A stretch of DNA of 10,802 nucleotides from Azophilus sp964638775 (GTDB lineage: Bacteria > Pseudomonadota > Gammaproteobacteria > Pseudomonadales > Azotimanducaceae). Where the stretch lies: assembly GCA_964638775.1 (NCBI GenBank), contig CAZWZH010000032.1, positions 1-10,802 of the forward strand, read 5' to 3'. Below the pieces are notes generated by a model that was not told the DNA's origin, ran no database searches, and worked only from the letters and a program-made list of their open reading frames with translations. Made by a program: the position numbers and the translations under genes. Shown here piece after piece: positions 5,460 through 10,802 of this stretch (positions are counted from its first letter, which is position 1; each line of letters starts with the position of its first letter).

Positions 5460-8153
5460 ATGGCAAGAAAACACTGCTGGTTGACAACCCTTCCGACGTC
5501 GATGCTGGTGCTGGGGCTACTGACGGGCTGGGGGAGCCTGGCCGCCGAGGTGGCGGGAAGCGAAGAAGAGCCGCCGGCCGCTGTCGCCACGGCGAGCCGG
5601 CGAGTCGAGGAGGTCGTCGTGATCGGGACCTTCATTCCGGACGAGAAGCGCACGACTTCGGAAGTTTCCAATGTCCTCGACACCGAGGCGCTGGAGCTTC
5701 TCGCCGACACAAGCGTCGGCGATGCCTTGTCACGGATAACGGGGCTCAGCCTGGTGGGTGGCAAGTACGTCTACGTGCGGGGCCTGGGCGAACGCTACTC
5801 GTCGACCCTGCTGGACGGCGCTCGCATTTCCTCTCCGGTGCCGTTCCAGAAGACGGTGCCGCTGGACATCGTGCCCAACAGCATCGTGCGCAACCTGCTG
5901 GTGCAGAAGACCTTCTCGCCGGAGTATCCGGGCGACTTCTCCGGCGGCGTGGTCATGATCCGCACCAGGGCGACGCCCGAGGAGAACTACCTTTCCGCGA
6001 AGGTGCAGATCGGCGGCAACTCCGAGACCACCGGCAGCGACGGCCTCTCCTATCACGGGGGAGGGCGCGACAACTGGGGATTCGACGACGGCACGCGTAA
6101 CATTCCCGACAACATCAAGCTGATTTCAAGTGAAGCGTTCGAGGCAACGCCCTGGCCCGAGAGCGCCAGCCTCGGCGCCAGTTTCTACAACTTCTGGCAC
6201 ATCCGGGAGAAGGACAGGCTGAAGCCCAACTACACCGGCGAGGGAGAGATGGGTTACCGGTACGACTTCGACAACGGTGCGTCGGTTGGCCTGCTCGCGG
6301 CGGGCAAATACACCAATGACTACAACAACCGTGACAAGGACTACCGGCGCTACGAGTTTACGGGCATCGACGGGGGCAGTACCCAGACCGTCGACTACCG
6401 GCAGTTCACCACGCGCCAGACCATCAACTGGAGCGGCTTTCTAAACCTGGGCATCGAGTTCAACAACGATCATTCCATCCAGCTCTCCCAGGTGATCCTG
6501 CGCCAGGCCGACGACGAGACACAGCGGTTCCGGGGCCTGTCCAGCGAGGACGATGTCACCACCGGCACCCGGGTGGTGAGCTACCGGCTGCAGTGGACGG
6601 AAAACTACATTCGTTCCACCCAGATCAAGGGCGAGCACTATTTCGATGTGGGCACCTTCGACCAGTTGTCCGTCAACTGGCGGGCCATCGATGGCGCCGC
6701 CACCCGGGATTCCCCCGATACCCGCACTTACACCTATGCCCACAACTCCGACGGCCTCGAGGAAGTGGTCACGCCGAACCGGCAGGCGGCCGGCGACCTG
6801 CGCGACGTGTTCCAGGCCCCCGACCGAGTGTTCTCGAAACTCCGGGACGAGATCGAGGAGTACGGGGTCGACCTGAACCTGCCGCTGATGCTCGGCGGCG
6901 TGGAAATGGACCTCAAGGCGGGCTGGTCGGACTATCAGCGGGTGCGCGCAAGCCGCGACCGCTTCTTCCGCTTCGACCTGACGCCGCAGGCGCCTCACTA
7001 CGTTGCGCTCATGACGCCGGAACAGCTTTTCGGGATCGACAACTGGGGCAGGGGCTGGCTCGATGCGCGCGACTTCTCCGCGGGCGCCGCCAATGCTGCG
7101 GGCATCTTCCCCTTCGCCACCTCGGGCGAGGAAACCAGTTCCTTCTACGGGGGAATGGACGCCCAGTTCACGCCGCGCATCCGGGCGGCGGTGGGGGTAC
7201 GCTACGAGGATACGACGCTGTTCGCCGACGCCTTCGGCGGCAACACCGAGGAAGGTACCGACAACGCGGTCAGCCAGGACTACAGGGACACCCTGCCCGC
7301 CGCATCCCTGACCTTCGAGTTCGTCAACGACCTGCAGCTCCGGTTGGCCTATTCCAAGACGGTCAACCGGCCCAGCCTGCTGGAAATCACCGGTACGACC
7401 ATTCGCAACCCCGAAGACTCCAACCTGTACCGCGGTAACGTATTCCTGGAGCCGGCCAGGCTCGACAACTACGACGCCCGCCTGGAGTGGTATTTCGGCG
7501 CCGCCGACAGCCTTTCCGTGGGTGTGTTCAGAAAGGATTTCAAAAACCCCATCGAGATCGGCAAGGTCCAAGCGCAGAACGACATCTTTACCTGGTTCAA
7601 CGGCGAAGAGGCGACGCTGGAAGGGGTGGAAATCGAATTGCGCAAGGACCTGCCTTTCAATGAGTGGTTTGACTGGGGAGACGCGTGGAACACCTTCACG
7701 CTGAACGCGAACTTCTCCCTGATCGACTCGAAGGTAACCCTGTTCGGCGAGGGCGAGTCGCCAAGCGACGTGCCCGTGACCGGCTCCCGGCAGATTGCGC
7801 GGCTGTTCGAGAACGAGCGGGAGATAAGCGGCCAGTCCGATATGCTCGGCAACCTGATTCTGACCTACACGAACTACGATGCGGGCATCGAAGGCTCGCT
7901 GGCGTATAACTACACGGGCGAACGGATCATTCTTGTGGGGGCAGAGAACGCGCCAAACATTGTCGAGGAAGCTCGGGGACAGCTCGATTTCCTGGCGCGC
8001 TACACCTTTCGCCCCTACGACACCCACCTCGAACTCGAACTCAAGGTGAAGAACATCCTCAACAACGAAGTCGAGTGGACCCAGGGCGCCCTGCCCTATG
8101 AGAGTTACGACCCGGGCATCACCTACAGTCTCAGTCTCAAGGCGAGCATCTGA
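5460..8153 (+). CDS. TonB-dependent outer-membrane receptor
   Basis: The 897-residue protein has a signal peptide (cleavage likely after SLAA, residue 29), a TonB-box-like EEVVVIG (about 50-56), and a plug domain (about 60-175) with SVGDALSRITGLSLVGGKYVYVRGLGERYSSTLLDG and the end-of-plug motif GDFSGGVVMIRTR. A 22-stranded barrel should follow, rich in alternating aromatic strands; RLAYSKTVNRPSLLEI and the terminal LKVKNILNNEV block are typical of TonB receptors. The last residue is Ile rather than the usual Phe. It imports a large or scarce ligand into the periplasm using TonB-ExbB-ExbD energy. The ATG at 5460 is two bases after the upstream stop, so translation is probably coupled; a TTG 27 bases earlier is a poorer start. 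There is no N-terminal signalling domain. Substrate cannot be read from sequence. The Pho-like array upstream of the operon hints at a phosphorus-containing compound. Confidence 0.93.
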   Translation: MARKHCWLTTLPTSMLVLGLLTGWGSLAAEVAGSEEEPPAAVATASRRVEEVVVIGTFIPDEKRTTSEVSNVLDTEALELLADTSVGDALSRITGLSLVGGKYVYVRGLGERYSSTLLDGARISSPVPFQKTVPLDIVPNSIVRNLLVQKTFSPEYPGDFSGGVVMIRTRATPEENYLSAKVQIGGNSETTGSDGLSYHGGGRDNWGFDDGTRNIPDNIKLISSEAFEATPWPESASLGASFYNFWHIREKDRLKPNYTGEGEMGYRYDFDNGASVGLLAAGKYTNDYNNRDKDYRRYEFTGIDGGSTQTVDYRQFTTRQTINWSGFLNLGIEFNNDHSIQLSQVILRQADDETQRFRGLSSEDDVTTGTRVVSYRLQWTENYIRSTQIKGEHYFDVGTFDQLSVNWRAIDGAATRDSPDTRTYTYAHNSDGLEEVVTPNRQAAGDLRDVFQAPDRVFSKLRDEIEEYGVDLNLPLMLGGVEMDLKAGWSDYQRVRASRDRFFRFDLTPQAPHYVALMTPEQLFGIDNWGRGWLDARDFSAGAANAAGIFPFATSGEETSSFYGGMDAQFTPRIRAAVGVRYEDTTLFADAFGGNTEEGTDNAVSQDYRDTLPAASLTFEFVNDLQLRLAYSKTVNRPSLLEITGTTIRNPEDSNLYRGNVFLEPARLDNYDARLEWYFGAADSLSVGVFRKDFKNPIEIGKVQAQNDIFTWFNGEEATLEGVEIELRKDLPFNEWFDWGDAWNTFTLNANFSLIDSKVTLFGEGESPSDVPVTGSRQIARLFENEREISGQSDMLGNLILTYTNYDAGIEGSLAYNYTGERIILVGAENAPNIVEEARGQLDFLARYTFRPYDTHLELELKVKNILNNEVEWTQGALPYESYDPGITYSLSLKASI

Positions 8154-8174
8154 CGCTAACGCGCTACTTCGGTG

Positions 8175-8195
8175 GCGCGCATGCCGTTGCGCGCT
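8175..8195 (+). terminator. Weak candidate terminator hairpin after the receptor gene
   Basis: GCGCGC at 8175-8180 and 8189-8194 can pair around the 8-base loop ATGCCGTT, about 20 bases past the receptor stop. A further G-T pair extends it. No T-run follows, so it would be a poor intrinsic terminator. It is recorded because it is the only stem in this position. Confidence 0.25.
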
Positions 8196-8208
8196 GTCGA
8201 TATCGGTC

Positions 8209-8237
8209 TTGCAATGCTTCCCGAATAGTACTAAATT
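8209..8237 (+). promoter_or_regulatory. Candidate sigma-70 promoter of the toxin-antitoxin operon
   Basis: TTGCAA (8209-8214) and TAAATT (8232-8237) each match consensus at four of six positions and are separated by exactly 17 bases. The -10 lies inside the left arm of the 10-base inverted repeat at 8228-8262, so a protein bound there would block polymerase. The predicted leader is about 110 bases. Confidence 0.5.
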
Positions 8238-8262
8238 TGGTTCCAAGTACGTAATTTAGTAC
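8228..8262. promoter_or_regulatory. Candidate autoregulatory operator of the toxin-antitoxin operon
   Basis: GTACTAAATT (8228-8237) and AATTTAGTAC (8253-8262) form a perfect 10-base inverted repeat with a 15-base spacer. Three GTAC cores occur, at 8228, 8247 and 8259. The first is inside the 8-base palindrome TAGTACTA (8226-8233), and the last two are 12 bases apart. Phd/YefM antitoxins are known to bind palindromes with a TGTACA-like core, with two sites about one helical turn apart in yefM-yoeB. Similarity of core and position over the promoter supports autoregulation by the antitoxin encoded 92 bases downstream; binding is inferred. Confidence 0.55.
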
Positions 8263-8353
8263 ATGTGTAAGGAATGAGTCATTCAAGTCCTGAAACCTCT
8301 ATTCTTGAAGTTCGATTCTCAATTCAAAAACCAACCAACCGGTAGACCAACTC

Positions 8354-8593
8354 ATGAACGCTTGCAAATTGGTAACAGTGTCTCGGCTAAAGCAATCTCC
8401 AGCTCGTGTAATGGAAGAGGCCAGTCAGACCGGCAAGCCGGTCGGTATCCTCAAGAACAACGAGTTGCAGGGCTTCTACGTCCCCAATGAAGCCTTCGAG
8501 TTGATAGTCGCGGACCCTGTTGAAGTCAGAACGGCCGTCGATCAGGTGATCGACGAATATGGAGACGCGATCACATGGCTCGCAACCAGATAG
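8354..8593 (+). CDS. Antitoxin of the Phd/YefM family
   Basis: A 79-residue antitoxin expected to bind and neutralise the Doc-like toxin encoded next to it, and to repress their shared promoter. The N-terminal half (about 5-50: LVTVSRLKQSPARVMEEASQ, then TGKPVGILKNNELQGFYVPN) has the Phd/YefM DNA-binding fold pattern: a short strand, a helix, then a KPV-type hairpin. The C-terminal half (about 51-79) is predicted helical and acidic, as expected for the part that wraps the toxin. It overlaps the toxin start by 19 bases in another frame, the standard arrangement for this type II module. No strong Shine-Dalgarno precedes its ATG. Base composition just upstream is clearly more AT-rich than the neighbours, consistent with acquisition by transfer. 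Confidence 0.88.
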   Translation: MNACKLVTVSRLKQSPARVMEEASQTGKPVGILKNNELQGFYVPNEAFELIVADPVEVRTAVDQVIDEYGDAITWLATR

Positions 8594-8979
8594 TTGTATT
8601 GGCGGAAGAGGAAATCTTCAACATTCACGAACTTGTACTGCGGCGTGACGGAGGCCTTCCCGGTCTGCGTATGGGGGCATCGCTGTCGGCAACCGTCGAA
8701 CGCATCTACAATCACGCTCACTACGACCCCGACTATCGCGACCCGTGGCGGTTGTCGGCGTTGTTGGCTTACGCGATTACGGTTGGCCATCCTTTCAACG
8801 ATGCAAACAAGCGAACGGCCTTGACCGCAAGCGTGGCAATGCTGAAATGCAATGCCTGTTCCCAGCCGGAGCCGGCGGCACTGGCCGAACTGCTGGTTGC
8901 CGCTGCCGCCCGAAAAGTGGGCCAGGAGGAATTCATCGGCCGGTTCGAATCGCTTGCAAAGGAGCGGCGTTCGGCCTGA
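8575..8979 (+). CDS. doc: Doc-family (Fic fold) toxin
   Basis: A 134-residue toxin of the death-on-curing family. The Fic-fold motif is HPFNDANKRTA at 72-82: His72, Phe74, Asp76, Asn78, Lys79 and Arg80 match Doc of phage P1. The lysine where AMP-transferring Fic proteins have glycine is characteristic of Doc, which phosphorylates elongation factor Tu and stops translation. Length is close to P1 Doc (126). The early segment NIHELVLRRDGGLPGLR is also typical of the family. All expected catalytic residues are present, so the toxin looks intact. GGAG at 8561-8564, inside the antitoxin gene, is its likely ribosome site, ten bases before the ATG. Co-expression with the antitoxin by overlap is expected. 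Its chromosomal role could be stress-induced dormancy, stabilisation of the region or phage defence; the sequence does not decide. Confidence 0.93.
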   Translation: MARNQIVVLAEEEIFNIHELVLRRDGGLPGLRMGASLSATVERIYNHAHYDPDYRDPWRLSALLAYAITVGHPFNDANKRTALTASVAMLKCNACSQPEPAALAELLVAAAARKVGQEEFIGRFESLAKERRSA

Positions 8980-9117
8980 GGCAGCAGGGTTGGCCGAGTC
9001 TGGCCGCCGTGTCGTCAGTTGTCCGGCGGTCTGCCGAGGTTCGAAAAACCGGTTCCGGTCGCTGCGCCAGCCTGGAGTTGGCCATTGCCCCCGGGTCCTG
9101 TGGAGGGGTCTGTTCGC
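8980..9117. other. Short intergenic region before the dehydrogenase
   Basis: GC-rich, 138 bases. No convincing promoter or terminator was found. A TTG-initiated extension of the downstream frame runs through part of it but has no ribosome site and no homology-like features. Confidence 0.4.
9102..9108 (+). promoter_or_regulatory. Ribosome binding site of the short-chain dehydrogenase
   Basis: GGAGGGG lies 9 to 11 bases before the ATG at 9118. It decides between that start and the TTG at 9019, which lies 99 bases upstream and has no such site. Confidence 0.6.
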
Positions 9118-10095
9118 ATGCCCAGTTCCTTTGTCAAAGGCATCAGCCATGTCTACCGCCTGTTCCGCCCGAAGCCGATGGCGGAACGGGTGGACCTGTG
9201 TGGGCGTCAGATCATTGTGACCGGGTCTTCACCAGGGTCGATCGGTTACGAGACAGTCCGGACGCTGGTGCGTTGGGGCGCGGACGTAGTGGCCACCTGC
9301 CTTCGCGACGCTCCTGCACTCGAGAAGTCGTTTCGCCAGGACCTTGAAGAGAGTCGTCAGGATTCGGGCCGGGTCACGGTGAGGCGCCTGGACCTGACCG
9401 ATGCGGCAAGCGTTACAGCATTCGCCGACTGGTACACCGAAGCCCACAACGGGGGGCTGCATGTGTTGATCAACAACGCCGGCGTCCACAAGGGCGTATT
9501 CGCGAGAAAGAATGTGCCTCCGCGGTCGCCGGACGGCTTCGAAATTCACTGGCGAACCAACTACCTCGGTCCGTTTCACCTGACGAGGCTGCTCCTGCCG
9601 GCCCTCAAACGAGGCGCGCGGCAGAGCGGCGATGCCCGCATTCTAAACGTCGTCTCCCACCTGCACGAAACGGTCAGCAACGAGAGCCTGTTCGCGCCGC
9701 CGGCGGGCTATGATGCCTGGGACGCCTACGGACGCTCGAAGCTGGCGCTGGCGCACTTCACATTCGAATTGCAAAGGCGGTTTGCGGAGCAACACAACGT
9801 GCAGGCCTTTGCCGTGGATCCGGGCTCGGTTTCCACCAATCTGACCCGGCTGGAAATTTCCGAAGATTCGCTGGCAGCGCCGTTACGCAGGATTTTCCCA
9901 AGGCTTGATGCGCCAGTTCTGCTGCGACCGGAACACGGCGCGCAGACGTCAATCATGTGTGCGAGCCGGAAACCGCTGGAGGGGGGACGGTATTACGAGC
10001 GTTGCGGGATTGGCGAGGCCGGGGCTACAACCAGGGACCGGGACGTCGCTGCGCTGCTCTGGGAGCGGGCCGAGCACTGGGCAGCCTCACTCTGA
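9118..10095 (+). CDS. Short-chain dehydrogenase/reductase (SDR), retinol-dehydrogenase-like
   Basis: A 325-residue NAD(P)-dependent oxidoreductase with a Rossmann fold. The cofactor loop is TGSSPGSIG at 35-43, one residue longer than the usual TGxxxGIG; this spacing is seen in a subset of SDRs resembling retinol dehydrogenases and protochlorophyllide reductases. NNAG is at 119-122 (within LINNAGVH), the catalytic Ser is probably Ser180 in NVVSH, and the YxxxK pair is Tyr204 and Lys208 (YGRSK). PGSVSTNL after beta-6 is the usual PG motif. It begins with about 30 residues containing an aromatic and basic segment before the fold, which could be membrane-associating. It is too general a family to name a substrate. 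It stands alone: its neighbours, a toxin gene upstream and an SRPBCC gene more than 340 bases downstream, give no pathway clue. Confidence 0.88.
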   Translation: MPSSFVKGISHVYRLFRPKPMAERVDLCGRQIIVTGSSPGSIGYETVRTLVRWGADVVATCLRDAPALEKSFRQDLEESRQDSGRVTVRRLDLTDAASVTAFADWYTEAHNGGLHVLINNAGVHKGVFARKNVPPRSPDGFEIHWRTNYLGPFHLTRLLLPALKRGARQSGDARILNVVSHLHETVSNESLFAPPAGYDAWDAYGRSKLALAHFTFELQRRFAEQHNVQAFAVDPGSVSTNLTRLEISEDSLAAPLRRIFPRLDAPVLLRPEHGAQTSIMCASRKPLEGGRYYERCGIGEAGATTRDRDVAALLWERAEHWAASL

Positions 10096-10164
10096 TCCTT
10101 GCGAGTCGGGAACCCGTCGGGCCGGGACGAGGACGTGGAAAGAACAACGCCGAATCTCGGGAAA

Positions 10165-10273
10165 GAGTTGGTATACGGCGCTTCCCTTTCGGCGCGTTAA
10201 GCTCGTCTGAAAGCCTTGCGTTGTGCAGGATGATGTGGCCGTGCGCCGAAAGGGAAGCGCCGTATGCGAACTC
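10165..10273. repeat. Large near-perfect inverted repeat, 109 bases
   Basis: Arms at 10173-10195 and 10243-10265 are perfectly complementary over 23 bases, beginning ATACGGCGCTTCCC and ending TTTCGGCGC on the left. Extending outward to GAGTT (10165-10169) and AACTC (10269-10273) gives 31-base arms with two mismatches. The spacer is 47 bases (10196-10242) and contains a small inner hairpin, CCTTGC with GCAGG. No T-run follows and no flanking target duplication is evident. It could be a short non-autonomous mobile element (MITE), a paired extragenic palindromic repeat, or a long hairpin RNA ending or processing the SDR transcript. The complementarity itself is certain; its role is open. Confidence 0.85.
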
Positions 10274-10400
10274 GCTGCCGATTGTTCCACATCAAGGCGC
10301 GGCCGGGCGAATGATTTGCCGCATGACGATTCCTGCCGATATGCTCGATGCCTCCGCCGGGCCGTGCGTGCTGAGCTGCGTGCACCGAATTGAAACAAAC

Positions 10401-10424
10401 GTACCGAACTGCCCGGTTCGGTAC
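10401..10424. promoter_or_regulatory. Compact palindrome, candidate repressor operator
   Basis: GTACCGAAC (10401-10409) and GTTCGGTAC (10416-10424) are a perfect 9-base inverted repeat around TGCCCG. It ends 14 bases before the GTG start of the SRPBCC gene. Size and the ACCGAAC/GTTCGGT half-sites resemble operators of TetR-family repressors. A TTGAAA lies just upstream at 10390-10395, but no -10 at proper spacing is convincing. It could also form a leader hairpin. No regulator gene is visible in the window. Confidence 0.5.
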
Positions 10425-10438
10425 ACTCGGGAGGGAAG

Positions 10439-10802
10439 GTGTTCAGACGCTTACTGGAGTCCTCGGAAACGATGGAGATCGAAGCACCCGCCGAGGTCGT
10501 CTGGAGCGTGTTGACCGAAGCGGCGAGCTACGGAGATTGGAACCCGTTCACCACGCGTCTCGACACGGACTTCAAGGTAGGTTCGCCCATCCACCTGCAC
10601 ATTGTGCTGGGGCGCTGGCACATGGACCGCAAGGAATGGGTGCGCGCGGTCGATCCGCCGCACCGGTTGGAGTGGGACACCAGCGTGCTGGCCCGGTTTC
10701 TGCTGTATTCAAGCAAGGAACAACGGGTTACCGCGCTTGGCGAGACGCGCTGCAGCTATCACACGACGGATCTGTTCAGCGGCCTGCTCACCCCGCTGAT
10801 CA
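10439..10802 (+). CDS. SRPBCC-fold (START/polyketide-cyclase-like) protein, 5' part
   Basis: A partial gene running off the right edge, 121 codons visible. The opening segment, with IEAPAEVVWSVLTEAASYGDWNPF at about 14-37, is the hallmark start of SRPBCC proteins: strand, IxAPxxxVW, helix, then the Tyr-x-x-Trp-Asn-Pro-Phe turn. Next come GSPIHLHIVL and a region with RLEWDTSVL that fit the following strands of the helix-grip fold. These proteins bind hydrophobic ligands in a deep cavity; some are cyclases or aromatase-like, many have no known function. I favour the GTG at 10439: it has GGGAGG four bases upstream and leaves room for the first strand. An ATG at 10472 is an alternative that would cut that strand short. 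The palindrome just upstream suggests repressor control. Confidence 0.8.
   Translation, partial: MFRRLLESSETMEIEAPAEVVWSVLTEAASYGDWNPFTTRLDTDFKVGSPIHLHIVLGRWHMDRKEWVRAVDPPHRLEWDTSVLARFLLYSSKEQRVTALGETRCSYHTTDLFSGLLTPLI

Larger units (their letters stand above)
10096..10438. other. 343-base intergenic region between SDR and SRPBCC genes
   Basis: No credible gene is present; the open frames crossing it arise from the two strands of the large inverted repeat. It contains that inverted repeat (10165-10273), then about 125 bases without evident structure, then a 9-base palindrome immediately before the downstream gene. Confidence 0.6.

Noticed and set aside
2602..5487. 961-residue minus-strand open frame opposite the beta-helix lipoprotein
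   Set aside because: It arises from the codon periodicity and duplication of the real gene. The composition (rich in Arg, Val, His, Gly) is that of an antisense shadow, with no signal peptide or domain.
6441..8246. 601-residue minus-strand open frame opposite the TonB receptor
   Set aside because: Antisense shadow; the plus-strand frame has a complete plug and barrel signature.
9038..9050. GGTTCGAAAAACC resembling a tRNA T-arm or a tRNA-end attachment site
   Set aside because: The stem is only four pairs, the loop does not have the T-loop pattern, and no acceptor, D or anticodon arm can be found around it.
9019..9117. TTG start and 33 extra codons for the SDR protein
   Set aside because: No ribosome site. 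GGAGGGG sits properly before the ATG at 9118, and the extra residues look unrelated to the fold.
9957..10514. 185-residue plus-strand open frame across the intergenic inverted repeat
   Set aside because: It begins inside the SDR gene in another frame and crosses the repeat and operator. No domain or ribosome site.

Overview
The window is GC-rich DNA that reads as a proteobacterial chromosome, most likely a gammaproteobacterium. The best taxonomic marker is a complete isocitrate dehydrogenase kinase/phosphatase (AceK) of the enterobacterial type. The layout also contains a TonB-dependent outer-membrane receptor and lipoproteins with Gram-negative lipoboxes. No species can be named from the sequence alone.

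Left part (48-2227, minus strand): aceK, then a small 89-residue lipoprotein of unknown function with a clear Shine-Dalgarno sequence and a perfect TATAAT. A 401-base divergent intergenic region (2228-2628) separates this from the centre. Near its right end lie four heptamers resembling the PhoB recognition sequence, spaced exactly 11 bases apart (2506-2545), just upstream of the central operon.

Centre (2629-8153, plus strand): a 942-residue outer-membrane lipoprotein made of two tandem copies of a parallel beta-helix-like domain. Two bases after it comes an 897-residue TonB-dependent receptor. The pair looks like one transcription unit. The layout suggests a surface lipoprotein that works with its receptor, loosely like SusD/SusC, possibly induced by phosphate starvation. 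This is the most interesting system in the window; substrate and regulation are inferred.

Right part (8154-10802, plus strand): a Phd/Doc-type toxin-antitoxin operon in a locally AT-rich patch, with GTAC-core palindromes over its promoter; a short-chain dehydrogenase/reductase (SDR); a 343-base intergenic region carrying a large near-perfect inverted repeat (31-base arms, 109 bases overall) and a second compact palindrome that looks like a repressor operator; and the 5' part of an SRPBCC-fold gene that runs off the right edge.

Several very long open frames antisense to aceK, to the beta-helix gene and to the receptor gene are by-products of GC-rich codon usage and are not annotated. No tRNA, rRNA, CRISPR array, transposase gene or replication origin was seen.
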